A stretch of DNA of 64,000 nucleotides from Gaiellasilicea sp963791905 (lineage in GTDB: Bacteria; Actinomycetota; Thermoleophilia; Gaiellales; Gaiellaceae). The translations under genes and the position numbers were made by a program. The stretch covers positions 558,001 to 622,000 of the forward strand of contig CAWBTX010000004.1 of assembly GCA_963791905.1 (NCBI GenBank), read 5' to 3'. The notes below the pieces were generated by a model that was not told the DNA's origin, did not search any database, and was given only the letters and a program-made list of their open reading frames with translations. How positions within the stretch are numbered: the stretch's first letter is position 1; every line of letters starts with the position of its first letter. Shown here one piece after another: positions 33,375-42,942 of the stretch.

Positions 33375-36323
33375 ATGCGATTGCGATCGTTGAGCGTGCT
33401 CGGCATGCTCGCGGTACTCGGGGCACTGCTGCTGGCAGTGTCCGCGTCGGGTGCGCCCGGCGACACAGAACGGAAGACGTACATCGTCCAGATGCTCAAG
33501 GACCCCGTCGCCTCGTACGACGGCGGCGTCGCGGGGATCCCGGCGACGAAGCCGGACCGCGGCGAGAAGGTGGACGTGAGCTCGTCCGCGGCGCAGCGCT
33601 ACATCGCGCACCTGCAGGCCGAGCACAACAACACCCTCGCGCAGGTCGGCGGGACGCAGAAGGTGTACGACTACAGCGTCTCGTACAACGGCTTCGCGGC
33701 CGACCTGACCGCGGCTCAGGCCGCGACGCTCGAGAAGGTGCCGGGCGTCATCGCCGTCACCGAGGACGCGCTGCTCCAGCCTGACACGTCCACGACGCCG
33801 AGCTTCATCGGCCTCGACAGCCCGACCGGGCTCTGGACGAGGGCGGGCGGCCCGGCGAACGCCGGCGAGAACGTCATCATCGGCGTGATCGACACAGGCG
33901 TCTGGCCGGAGCACCCGAGCTTCTCGGACAAGTCGAACACGTTCGGCTTCCCTCGGATCGTCTACAGCCAGGCTCCGTTCCGCTGGAACGGCGTCTGCCA
34001 GGCCGGCGAGGAGTTCAACGTCCGGAACTGCAACCACAAGCTGATCGGCGCGCGTTACTTCGTGAACGGCTTCGGTCTGAATCGCGTGGCGCCGTGGGAC
34101 TTCATCTCGCCGCGTGACTACAACGGCCACGGCAGCCACACCACGTCGACCGCCGGTGGCAACAACGGCGTCCAGGCGACGGGTGACGCCGCTCCTCTCG
34201 GCAAGATCAGCGGCATGGCGCCGCGTGCGCGCCTCGCGATGTACAAGGTCTGCTGGGAAGAGGAAGGTTCGGACGGCGGTTGTGCCACCTCCGACAGCGT
34301 CGCCGCGATCGACCAGGCCGTCATCGACGGCGTGGACGTGCTGAACTTCTCGATCAGCGGCACGCAGACGAACTTCGTCGACCCTGTTGAGGTCGCGTTC
34401 CTGTTCGCCGCCGACGCCGGCGTCTTCGTCGCCGCCTCGGCCGGCAACGCGGGGCCGACGGCCTCCACCGTCGCGCATCCGAGCCCGTGGCTGACCACGG
34501 TCGCCGCGAGCACGCACCCCCGCGGCGGCGTCAGCACGGTCACGTTCGGCAACGGCACCTCCCAGACGGGTCAGTCCCTGGCCCTGAGCGCCGTCTCGGG
34601 CCCGTTCATCAACGCCGAGAACGCCGGCAAGGCCGGCGCAGACCCGACCGAGGTCCGGCTCTGCTTCCTCGGCACGCTCGACCCGGCGAAGGTGGCCGGC
34701 AAAATCGTGCTCTGCGACCGCGGCGTCAATGCGCGGATCGACAAGAGCCTCGAGGTGAAGAACACCGGCGGCATCGGCATGGTGATGATCAACACGTCGG
34801 ACAACAGCATCAACGCCGACCTGCACTTCGTGCCGTCGATCCACATCGACCACACCAACTACACCGCGATCAAGTCCTACGCGAACAGCGCGGGCGCGAC
34901 CGCATCGATCGCCAAGGGCGTGGTGACCAACAACCTGCCGGCGCCGTTCATCGCCGTGTTCTCCTCGCGTGGCCCGCTCCGCGCAGGTGACGGCGACATC
35001 CTGAAGCCGGACGTCTCTGCTCCGGGCCAGGACGTCCTCGCGGCGGTTGCTCCTCCGGGCAACCATGGCCGGTCGTTCGACATGCTCAGCGGCACGTCGA
35101 TGTCGAGCCCGCACGTGGCCGGCCTCGGCGCGATGCTGACGCAACTGCATCCGGACTGGTCGCCGATGGCGCAGAAGTCGGCGCTCATGACGACCGCGTA
35201 CAGCTTCCCGGGCCACTCGCACGACTGGGGTGCCGGTCATGTCGACGCCTCCAAGGCCTTCGATCCGGGCCTCGTCTACGACAGCGACATCAACGACTGG
35301 CTCAGGTTCCTCCAGGGCGTCGACTGTCACTGCCTGCCCGCGAACTTCCCGAAGATCGATCCGAGCGACCTGAACCAGGCGTCGATCGCGATCGGCCAGC
35401 TGGCCGGGAAGCAGACCGTGACGCGGCGGGTGACCAACGTCTCGAGCACGACCGAGACGTACACGATCGCGTTCTCGAACCTGACGGGCATCACGGCCAC
35501 GCCCAACCCGACGAGCCTGACGCTCGCCCCGGGCGAGACGAAGTCGTTCACCGTCGAGTTCACGCGGACGTCGGCCACGCTGAACGCGTATGTGCGCGGG
35601 TTCATGACACTGACCGGCAACGCCGGCCACGTCGTGCGGAGCCCGGTCGTCCTGCGGCCGGTGCCGCTCGCGGCGCCGGTGCAGGTCAGCGGGACGGGGA
35701 CGTCCGGGAGCCTGCAGGTCCCGGTCACGTTCGGCTTCGACGGTCCCTGGGCAGCCTCGGTCCGCGGCCTCATCCCGGCCGATAAGCGCGCGGGCAACGT
35801 CCCGCAGGATCCGGACAGCACGGTGCCGACCGATCCGGACACGAACGGCCCGGGTCTGACCCGGCATGACTACGTCGTCCCGGCGGGCACCACGTTCGCG
35901 CGGTTCTCGCTGTTCGACAACGAAGTCGACGGTGCGACCGACGACCTCGACCTGTACGTCTACCGCCGTAACGCCGACGGTACGAAGACGCTCGTCGGCG
36001 TGAGCGGCGGCGGGACGGCCGAGGAAGAGGTCAATCTCGTATTCACCACGCCGCCCGCGGCGACGCTGACGTACAGCGCATACGTCCACGGCTGGCAGAC
36101 CGACGGGCCGGACGCGAACTACAACCTCTTCGGTTGGGTTCTCGGCTCGGCCAGCGCCGGCAACGCGACCCTGACGCCGAGCTCCGGCACGGCGGTCACA
36201 GGCGTTTCGCAGAACCTGACGCTCAACTGGAGCGGCCTGACGGCCGGCACGAAGTACCTCGGCCGGATCGCCTTCACGGGTTCCGCCGGCATGCCGTTGA
36301 CGACGGTTCGCGTCGACGGCTAG
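33375..36323 (+). CDS. Secreted cucumisin-like S8 subtilase
   Basis: A 982-residue exported protease. Signal peptide MLAVLGALLLAVSASGAPG, then an I9 inhibitor domain (RKTYIVQMLKDPVASYDGG; VYDYSVSYNGFAADL). Catalytic Asp in IIGVIDTGVWPEHPSF, His in YNGHGSHTTSTAGG, an inserted PA domain (GKIVLCDRGVNARIDKSLEV) and Ser in MLSGTSMSSPHVAGLGAML. The C-terminal half has a fibronectin-III-like module (QTVTRRVTNVSSTTETYTIA) and a pre-peptidase-type domain (RFSLFDNEVDGATDDLDLYVY). The plan resembles plant subtilases, which are also common in actinomycetes. Confidence 0.93.
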   Translation: MRLRSLSVLGMLAVLGALLLAVSASGAPGDTERKTYIVQMLKDPVASYDGGVAGIPATKPDRGEKVDVSSSAAQRYIAHLQAEHNNTLAQVGGTQKVYDYSVSYNGFAADLTAAQAATLEKVPGVIAVTEDALLQPDTSTTPSFIGLDSPTGLWTRAGGPANAGENVIIGVIDTGVWPEHPSFSDKSNTFGFPRIVYSQAPFRWNGVCQAGEEFNVRNCNHKLIGARYFVNGFGLNRVAPWDFISPRDYNGHGSHTTSTAGGNNGVQATGDAAPLGKISGMAPRARLAMYKVCWEEEGSDGGCATSDSVAAIDQAVIDGVDVLNFSISGTQTNFVDPVEVAFLFAADAGVFVAASAGNAGPTASTVAHPSPWLTTVAASTHPRGGVSTVTFGNGTSQTGQSLALSAVSGPFINAENAGKAGADPTEVRLCFLGTLDPAKVAGKIVLCDRGVNARIDKSLEVKNTGGIGMVMINTSDNSINADLHFVPSIHIDHTNYTAIKSYANSAGATASIAKGVVTNNLPAPFIAVFSSRGPLRAGDGDILKPDVSAPGQDVLAAVAPPGNHGRSFDMLSGTSMSSPHVAGLGAMLTQLHPDWSPMAQKSALMTTAYSFPGHSHDWGAGHVDASKAFDPGLVYDSDINDWLRFLQGVDCHCLPANFPKIDPSDLNQASIAIGQLAGKQTVTRRVTNVSSTTETYTIAFSNLTGITATPNPTSLTLAPGETKSFTVEFTRTSATLNAYVRGFMTLTGNAGHVVRSPVVLRPVPLAAPVQVSGTGTSGSLQVPVTFGFDGPWAASVRGLIPADKRAGNVPQDPDSTVPTDPDTNGPGLTRHDYVVPAGTTFARFSLFDNEVDGATDDLDLYVYRRNADGTKTLVGVSGGGTAEEEVNLVFTTPPAATLTYSAYVHGWQTDGPDANYNLFGWVLGSASAGNATLTPSSGTAVTGVSQNLTLNWSGLTAGTKYLGRIAFTGSAGMPLTTVRVDG

Positions 36324-36347
36324 CACGACCTAGCACGACGTGACGAG

Positions 36348-36383
36348 CGAGAGGCCGGCGGAAACGCCGGCCTCTCGTCGCTT
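36348..36383 (+). terminator. Intrinsic terminator of protease B
   Basis: A 13-bp stem CGAGAGGCCGGCG/CGCCGGCCTCTCG closed by a GAAA tetraloop and followed by a short T-rich stretch (TCGCTTT), 25 bases after the protease stop. The stem matches the first protease's terminator except for the loop base. Confidence 0.85.
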
Positions 36384-36395
36384 TAAGCTGCGCCG

Positions 36396-38301
36396 GTGCC
36401 CAGCCGCAGACGTCGGCAGGTCGAGCTCGAGCGCGTCCTCGGGACACCGGCGCTCTTCGCCACCGCCTACGGCAACGTCGGCTCGTCGATCTATTACGCG
36501 CTCGGCCTCACCGCGGTCTTCGCGCTCGGGCTGACGCCCCTCGTCTTCGTCGTCGCCGGCGTCATCTTCGCCGCGACTGCTGCGACCTACGCCGAAGGGA
36601 CGATCCGGTATCCAGAGGCGGGCGGCTCGTCCAGCTTTGCACGGCACGCGTTCGACGAGCTCGTCTCCTTCGGCGCCGCCTGGGCGCAGATGCTCGTCTA
36701 CGTCGTCACGGTCGCTACGTCGGCGTTCTTCGTCCCGCACTACCTCTCGATCTTCTGGGAGCCCCTGAACTCGAATCCGTGGGACATCGTCGGCGGGGCA
36801 GTCGTCATCGTCGTGCTCGTCGTCCTCAACATCGTCGGCGTCCAGGAGGCGGCGAGGCTCTCGATCGTCCTCGCGGTGATCGACTTCGCGACGCAGCTGC
36901 TCCTCGTCGCGCTCGGCTTCGTGCTCGTCTTCAGCCCGGAGATCCTCGTCGACAACGTGCACTGGGGCGAGGCGCCGACGTGGGCGAACCTGGCGATCGC
37001 GGTGCCGGTCGCAATGCTCGCCTACACCGGCGTCGAGACCGTCTCGAACCTCGCCGAGGAGGTCCGCGACCCGGTGCGGAACGTGCCGGAGGCGTACCGG
37101 TACGTCGCAATTGCGGTCTTCGCGATCTACTTCACGCTGCCGCTCATCGCCCTTTCAGCACTGCCCGTCGTGCCGATCGACGGCGAGCTGACGACGCTGC
37201 TCGCACTTCCGCCGGAAGAAGGCGGCTATGCGAACGACCCGGTCCTCGGGGTGGTGGAGAACCTCGGCGTGGAGGGCGCGCTGCTCGACGCCCTCGAGCT
37301 CTACGTCGGCGTGCTGGCCGCCACGATCCTGTTCATCGCGACGAACGCCGGCGTGATCGGGGCCTCGCGCATCACCTACTCGATGGCGACCTACCGGCAG
37401 ATCCCGGAGGTCTTCAGGCGCCTGCACCCGCGCTACAAGACGCCGTGGCTGTCGCTCGTCCTCTTCGCGGGGATCCTCCCGATCGCGGTGATCCTGCCGG
37501 GCGACGTCAACTTCGTCGGCACGCTGTACGCCTTCGGCGCGACGCTCTCGTTCACCGTTGCACACGCCTCCCTCGTTCGGCTCCGTATGCGGGACGGGAC
37601 TCGCGACCTCCTCTTCCGGTCACGGCCGAATCTCCGCGTCGGCGCAATCGACTGGCCGCTGTTCGCCGTGCTCGGAGGGATCGCGACCGCGATCTCCTTC
37701 GTCGTCATCCTCGTGCAGAACCCGACGACGCGGTGGGTCGGTCTCGGCTGGCTGATCGCCGGGACGATCGGCTACACGATCTACCGCGCTCCGGTTCGTG
37801 CACGCGCCGGTGCGCGCCACCGTCAAGCTGCCGCCCGCGGTCGGGCCGGCACTGGCGCTCGAGTACCGGCGCCTGCTCGTGCCGATCGTGACGGGCCAGG
37901 CCTCCGACGACGCGTTCGACGTCGCGGCGAGCCTGGCCGCCGAGCGTGGCGCGCGGATCGCCGCTGTGCACGTGATCGAGGTGCCGCTCGACCAGCCTCT
38001 GAACGCGGAGCTCGCCGACCTTGTCGCGCAGGCCGACCGGGAGCTCGACGAGGCGCGCCGGATCGGCGAGTCCTACGGCGTCTCGGTGATCCCGCGCCTC
38101 GTGCGCGCGCGCAGCGCCGGGGCCGCAATCGTCGAGGAGGCGAGACGGCGCGGTACGGAGATCATCGTCGTCGGCTCGGGCCGGAAGGACGCGGGGCGGG
38201 TCCGGCGCGCCGTCTTCGGCGAGACCGTCGACTACGTGCTCAAGCAGGCGCCGTGTCGCGTGATGGTGGTCGCGTCGCAGGGGAAGGGGGCGGCCGCGTG
38301 A
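36396..38301 (+). CDS. APC permease with C-terminal USP domain, one frameshift
   Basis: About 470 residues of APC-superfamily permease (12 helices) begin at a GTG: ALFATAYGNVGSSIYYALGL in the first helix, EGTIRYPEAGGSSSFARHAF, YTGVETVSNLAEEVRDPVRNVPEAYR. The frame then breaks near 37788 and the rest, LRFVHAPVRATVKLPP and a universal-stress-protein domain (RLLVPIVTGQASDDAFDVAAS; IIVVGSGRKDAGRVRRAVFGETVDYVLKQAPCRVMVVA), runs to 38301. One +1 insertion reconnects both parts. The next paralogue has the same fusion uninterrupted, which supports one protein. Confidence 0.88.
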
Positions 38302-38474
38302 CGTACTACCGCTACGCCGTGATCGTACTCGCACTGCTCTTCGTCGCGATCGGCGTCGCGCTGCTCGTGGCGACGGCCGCGGCCGGCGGCGGCGTGTTCG
38401 GCTTCCTCCTAGGCGGTCTCTTCATCGCACTCGGCGTCGGCCGCTTGACGTTGCTGAGGCGAGCGGGGCAGTAG
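38298..38474 (+). CDS. Small two-span membrane protein, unknown
   Basis: A 58-residue protein starting at GTG (overlap GTGA with the upstream stop): TYYRYAVIVLALLFVAIGVALLVATA and GGVFGFLLGGLFIALGVGRLTLLRR form two transmembrane helices with a basic tail. Its stop overlaps the next gene's GTG by one base. Tight coupling between two transporter genes suggests a small transporter subunit or modulator; no family is recognised. Confidence 0.7.
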   Translation: MTYYRYAVIVLALLFVAIGVALLVATAAAGGGVFGFLLGGLFIALGVGRLTLLRRAGQ

Positions 38475-40312
38475 TGGCGCGCAAGCTCCGCCTCGAGCGA
38501 GTCCTCGACGCGCCCGCGCTCTTCTCGGTCGCGTACGGCGAGATCGCGTCCTCCGTGTACTTCGCGCTCGGAATCGTCGCGGCCTACGCGCTCGGCCTGA
38601 CTCCCGTCGTCCTGCTCGGCGCCGGCGTCTTCTTCCTGCTCGTCTCCCTCTCGTACGCGGAGGGGACGGCAGCGATCCCCGAGACGGGCGGAGCGGCGAC
38701 CTTCGTCCGGCGTGCGTTCAACGACCTCTTCGGCTTCCTCACCGGCTGGGTGCTCTTCCTCGACTACCTGATCGTGATCGCCCTCTCCGCGATCTTCCTC
38801 CCGCACTATCTCGGGGCGGCGCTCGGCGTCGACGCGCTCCGCGACTCGCCCGGAGACGTCGTGGTGGCGGTCGTCCTGATCGCAGGCATCGCGACGGTCC
38901 GCCTCGTGCGGCGGTCGCAGCTGCACTCGGCGGCGCTCGTGATCGCGGCGCTCGACCTCGCGACGCAGCTTCTCCTCGTTGTGCTCGGCCTCGCGCTCGT
39001 CTTCTCGCCCGACGCGCTGACGACCGGGGTCGACGTCGGGATCTCGCCGAGCTGGGACGACCTCGCGTTCGCCCTGCCGCTCGCGATGCTCGCCTTCACG
39101 GGCCTCGAGACGGTCGCGAACCTCGCCGAGGAGACGCGGGAGCCGGGCCGCACGCTGCCGCGGAGCCTCTTCTCGGCGATCGGGCTGGTCGTGCTGATCA
39201 CGGTCCTGATCGCGGCCGTCGGCCTGTCCGCCTTCCCGGTCGAGGGCGGCGAGACGGCCCTGGGCGAGGAGTGGCTGCTCGCGCCGCTCGTCGGCATCGT
39301 CTCCGGGCTCGGCCTGCCGTCCGGCCTCGAGGATCTCCTGCGCGTCTACGTCGGCCTCACCGGCGCGCTCGTCCTGTTCGCCGCAGCGACGACGTCGATG
39401 TCGGGCTTCACCCGACTCGCCTACTCGCTCGGCGAGCACAGGCAGCTGCCACGGGTGTTCGGGCGGCTGAACCGCAGGACGCTCGTCTCGCCGCACGCGA
39501 TCCTGGCCGTGGCGACGATCTCGATCGCCCTCGTGATCGGCAGCTCCCTGGCCGACGACGACGTCGTCTTCCTCGCAAGCCTCTACTCGTTCGGCGTGCT
39601 GCTCGCGTTCGCGGCGGCGCAGATCGCGGTCATGCGCCTCCGCGTGCAGGAGCCCGACCTGCCGCGGCCGTTCCGCGCGCCGTTCGTGGCGCCGTTCCTG
39701 GGCGTGCCCGTCGCGATCTTCGTCTGGCTGATCGCGATGGTGACGCACTCCGCGGCGCGGTACGCGGGCCCCGCATGGCTCCTGGCCGGCCTCGTCATCT
39801 ACGCGGTCGTGCGGCGCCGTGCCGGGCTCCGCTTCTTCGGAGGGGCGGAGCCGCCCGCCGAGCTGCCGCCGGGCGCCGACTTCCACCGCGTCCTCGTGCC
39901 GATGAAGCTTGGGCCGGTGGGAGAGGAGATGATCGCGACCGCGATCGCACTCGCGAAGGAGCGGCAGGCCTCGGTCGATGCGCTGCACGTGATGAAGATC
40001 GGGCTCGAGCACGGCCTCGACGCGGAGCTGCACGACCTCGAGGAGGCGGCCGCGGCGTCGCTCGCCGAGGCGCAGCTCTTGGGCGAGGAGAACGGGATCA
40101 ACGTCAACCCGGTCACCGTCCGGTCGCGGTCGATCGGCCAGGCGATCGTCGCCGAGGCGGCGCTCAGGGGCGCCGATCTGATCGTGCTCGGCTCGTCGCC
40201 CCGCTGGCGGCGACAGTCCGCGTTCTTCTCACCGACCGTCGACTACGTGCTCCGTCACGCGCCCTGCGAGGTGCTCGTCGTTGCGTTCCCGCAGGGGGTG
40301 CTCGAGGGCTAG
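38474..40312 (+). CDS. APC permease-USP fusion protein
   Basis: A 612-residue intact fusion. Residues 1-445 hold about 12 transmembrane helices with the APC pattern (LFSVAYGEIASSVYFALGI, EGTAAIPETGGAATFVRRAF, FTGLETVANLAEETREPGRTLPR). The last ~150 residues are a universal stress protein fold (FHRVLVPMKLGPVGEEMIATAIALAKERQA; DLIVLGSSPRWRRQSAFFSPTVDYVLRHAPCEVLVVA, with the GX2GX9GS-like end partly kept). Placement directly before two TrkA genes and near TrkH suggests ion rather than amino-acid transport; see findings. Confidence 0.92.
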   Translation: MARKLRLERVLDAPALFSVAYGEIASSVYFALGIVAAYALGLTPVVLLGAGVFFLLVSLSYAEGTAAIPETGGAATFVRRAFNDLFGFLTGWVLFLDYLIVIALSAIFLPHYLGAALGVDALRDSPGDVVVAVVLIAGIATVRLVRRSQLHSAALVIAALDLATQLLLVVLGLALVFSPDALTTGVDVGISPSWDDLAFALPLAMLAFTGLETVANLAEETREPGRTLPRSLFSAIGLVVLITVLIAAVGLSAFPVEGGETALGEEWLLAPLVGIVSGLGLPSGLEDLLRVYVGLTGALVLFAAATTSMSGFTRLAYSLGEHRQLPRVFGRLNRRTLVSPHAILAVATISIALVIGSSLADDDVVFLASLYSFGVLLAFAAAQIAVMRLRVQEPDLPRPFRAPFVAPFLGVPVAIFVWLIAMVTHSAARYAGPAWLLAGLVIYAVVRRRAGLRFFGGAEPPAELPPGADFHRVLVPMKLGPVGEEMIATAIALAKERQASVDALHVMKIGLEHGLDAELHDLEEAAAASLAEAQLLGEENGINVNPVTVRSRSIGQAIVAEAALRGADLIVLGSSPRWRRQSAFFSPTVDYVLRHAPCEVLVVAFPQGVLEG

Positions 40313-40321
40313 GCTGTTGCG

Positions 40322-40741
40322 GTGAAGCTCGTCGTCATCGGCAGCGGCCGGGTCGGTTCCCGCGTCGCGCGCGACTTCCAGGCGGACGGTTGGGACGTGA
40401 CGGTCGTCGACGAGCAGGAGGAGGCGCTGACCCGGCTCGGCACGAACTGGGCCGGCGGCTTCGTCGTGGGCCACGGCATGGACTCCGACATCCTCCGTCG
40501 AGCCGGCGCCGACGAGGCCGACGCGGTCGTTGTGGCGACGAACGGCGACAACACGAACCTCGTCATCGGCCAGGTCGTGAAGAAGCGCTACGGGGTCGAG
40601 ACGGTCGTCGTGCGCGTGCTCGATCCTGCGCGCGCCGAGTTCTACGCCGCTCGTGGGATGGAGACGGTCTGCCCGACGAAGACCGCGATCTCGGAGCTCG
40701 AGCAGCGCGTCCGCAAGGCCGCGGCGGCGATGACCGCCTGA
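40322..40741 (+). CDS. TrkA-N (RCK) potassium-channel regulatory protein
   Basis: A 139-residue single RCK_N domain: KLVVIGSGRVGSRVARDFQADGWDVTVVDE with the GxGxxG nucleotide-binding loop, GHGMDSDILRRAGADEADAVVVATNGDNTN and RVLDPARAEFYAARGMETVCPT. It resembles the CeoC/CeoB-type half subunits of actinobacteria. Its TGA overlaps the ATG of the next RCK gene, so a heteromeric pair is likely. Confidence 0.92.
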   Translation: MKLVVIGSGRVGSRVARDFQADGWDVTVVDEQEEALTRLGTNWAGGFVVGHGMDSDILRRAGADEADAVVVATNGDNTNLVIGQVVKKRYGVETVVVRVLDPARAEFYAARGMETVCPTKTAISELEQRVRKAAAAMTA

Positions 40742-41403
40742 TGTATGCCATCGTTGCGGGCGGCGGCAAGGTCGGCGCGAACGTCGCCCGCTCGCTGCTG
40801 CGAGGCGGGCACGAGGTGACGCTGATCGAGCAGCGCGCGCCGCGCTTCCACCAGCTCCAGGAGGAGTTCGAGCACCAGGTGCTGCACGGCGACGCGACGG
40901 AGTTGCACGTCCTCGAGCTGGCCGGCATCGCCAGGCCGCCTGAGCTCGTCTTTGCCGTGACGGGCGACGACGAGGACAACCTGATCATCTGCCAGCTCGC
41001 GCGGGAGGGCTACAAGGTGCCCAAGGTTGTCGCACGGGTGAACGACCCACGGAACCAGGAGCACTTCGACCTGCTCGGGATCACGCAGACGGTCTGCGCG
41101 ACGTCGAACATCCTCGGGCTCGTCGAGCACGAGCTGCCAGAGCACGGCATCGTGCGGCTCCTCGAGCTCCGCAAGGAGAACCTCGAGATCGTCGAGCTGC
41201 AGGTCGACCGCGACTCGCCGGCCGCGGGCAAGCGTATCGCCGGCCTGACCCTGCCCGACGGCGCCCGCCTGATCTCGATCATGCGCAACGGCCGCTCGGA
41301 GCTCGCCCACGACTCGAGCGTCCTCCGCCCGGGCGACCAGGTGCTGGCCGTCCTCGAGCCCGGCAAGGAGGACCAGCTCCGCCGGGTGCTGCTCAAGCGG
41401 TAG
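40741..41403 (+). CDS. TrkA-like protein with RCK N and C domains
   Basis: A 220-residue protein: RCK_N (YAIVAGGGKVGANVARSLLRGGHEVTLIEQ; HGDATELHVLELAGI) plus a C-terminal TrkA_C domain (EIVELQVDRDSPAAGKRIAGLTLPDGARLISIMRNGR; RPGDQVLAVLEPGKE). It would gate a membrane K+ translocator by nucleotide binding. It is convergent with the trkH gene, ending three bases before its stop. Confidence 0.93.
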   Translation: MYAIVAGGGKVGANVARSLLRGGHEVTLIEQRAPRFHQLQEEFEHQVLHGDATELHVLELAGIARPPELVFAVTGDDEDNLIICQLAREGYKVPKVVARVNDPRNQEHFDLLGITQTVCATSNILGLVEHELPEHGIVRLLELRKENLEIVELQVDRDSPAAGKRIAGLTLPDGARLISIMRNGRSELAHDSSVLRPGDQVLAVLEPGKEDQLRRVLLKR

Positions 41404-41406
41404 ACG

Positions 41407-42942
41407 TCAGACGTTGCGCCAGTAATGGCGCGAGAGCAGGACGATGATGGGGACGATCTCGAGCCGGCCGAGCCACATCAGGCCGATCATGATCACGGTC
41501 GAGACGTCGCTGAACGGCTCGAACGAGCCCAGCGGCCCGCCGACGCCGAAGGCCGGCCCGACATTCGCCAGCATGCTCGCCGAGACGGACACCGAGTCGA
41601 GGACGCTGAGCTCGAGCCCGGTGCGGGCGGCGTCGATCGCCAGGAAGCCGGCCCCGGCGACGAAGATGCCGATGTAGAGGAGGATGAACGACGACACCGC
41701 CCGCAGCGTCCGTTCGTCGACGACCCTGCGGTTGAGCCGCACGGGCACCACGAGCTCGGGATGGAGCGTCTGGTCGATCTCGCGGCGGAGGATCTTGCCG
41801 AGGAGGAGGTGCCGGACGACCTTGACCGAGCCGGTCGTCGAGCCCGCAGAGCCGCCGACGAACATCAGCGCGACGATTGTCATCAGCGCGAGGACTGGCC
41901 AGGTGTTGTAGTCGGCGACCGAGAACCCGGTGGTCGTCATCGTCGAGACGGCCGTGAAGACGCCTTCGCGAATGGCCGCCCAGCCCGGCACGACATCCTC
42001 GGTCCAGATCTCGGCGACGAGGATCGTGGAGCCGGCGGCGAGGAGCGCAAGGTAGAGACGGAGCTCATGATCGCGCGCCGCAGCACGCGGCTCACGGCGG
42101 ATGATCGCGCGGTACTGGAGAGCGAAGTTGATCCCGCCCAGGATCATGAAGACCACGATCACCCATTGCGTGACGTTCGCGAACGCCTCGAGCGACCGCG
42201 CCTTGGTCGAGAAGCCTGCCGTCGGGATGGTGGTGAGCGCGTGGGCGATCGCCTGGAACGGCGTCATCTCGTCGTCCGCGCCGCTCAGTCCGAGCCCGAG
42301 CAGGATCAGGAAGAGCGTCACGGTCAGTCCGACGTAGAGGATCCACACACGCCGCGCCGTGTCGCGGATCCTGGTGTTGAGGGTCTCGATCTCGGGGCCC
42401 GGCATCTCGTTCTCGAGCAGCTGGCGACCGCCGACGCGCAGCCGCGGCAGGACCGCGAGCGCGAGGACGATGATCCCGATCCCGCCGAGCCACTGCGTCA
42501 GCTGGCGCCAGAAGAGGAGCCCGTACGGCAGCGCCTCGACGTCGGTGAGGATGCTGCCTCCGGTCGTGCTGAAGCCGGACATGCCTTCGAAGTACGCGTC
42601 GATGGGACGGGAGAGCTGAGGCTCGCCCGAGAGGACGAACGGCAGAGCGCCGAGTGTCGCGGCGGCAAGCCACGTCAGCGAGACGACGAGGAACGCCTCA
42701 CGGATCCCGAGCCGGTGATCACCGCGGGTGGCGTACCCGACGCCAAGGCCGGCGGCGGCGCCGATCGCGCCGGCGGCGAGGAACGGCCACGGTGACTCCC
42801 TGTATCCGAGCGCGATTGCCGCAGGCACGAGCGTGGCGGCGCTGAGGTAGGCGATCAGGGTGCCGACGACGTTCAGGGCGCCCTTGACATCGACCGCGAG
42901 CAACGGCGCCCGCGTCGGCCGGCGCGCCGCGACCGTGCTCAC
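41407..42942 (-). CDS. trkH: TrkH-family potassium uptake protein
   Basis: A 511-residue membrane subunit of a Trk-type K+ transporter. The selectivity-filter-like P-loops appear as YFEGMSGFSTTGGSIL, ALTTIPTAGFSTKA, VSTMTTTGFSVADYN and ASMLANVGPAFGVG (the repeated SGFSTTG / TTGFS pattern is diagnostic). About 10 helices are predicted. It overlaps the upstream regulator gene by four bases (42939-42942), giving a trkA-trkH operon on this strand. Confidence 0.95.
   Translation of the reverse strand: MSTVAARRPTRAPLLAVDVKGALNVVGTLIAYLSAATLVPAAIALGYRESPWPFLAAGAIGAAAGLGVGYATRGDHRLGIREAFLVVSLTWLAAATLGALPFVLSGEPQLSRPIDAYFEGMSGFSTTGGSILTDVEALPYGLLFWRQLTQWLGGIGIIVLALAVLPRLRVGGRQLLENEMPGPEIETLNTRIRDTARRVWILYVGLTVTLFLILLGLGLSGADDEMTPFQAIAHALTTIPTAGFSTKARSLEAFANVTQWVIVVFMILGGINFALQYRAIIRREPRAAARDHELRLYLALLAAGSTILVAEIWTEDVVPGWAAIREGVFTAVSTMTTTGFSVADYNTWPVLALMTIVALMFVGGSAGSTTGSVKVVRHLLLGKILRREIDQTLHPELVVPVRLNRRVVDERTLRAVSSFILLYIGIFVAGAGFLAIDAARTGLELSVLDSVSVSASMLANVGPAFGVGGPLGSFEPFSDVSTVIMIGLMWLGRLEIVPIIVLLSRHYWRNV

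Noticed and set aside
33357..36326. 989-codon open frame fully antisense to protease B
   Set aside because: No start context, motif or plausible composition; the sense strand has a complete subtilase with promoter and terminator.
36396..40312. Plain amino-acid permeases
   Set aside because: Not excluded, but the USP fusion and the adjacent RCK/Trk genes made a simple amino-acid label unsafe.
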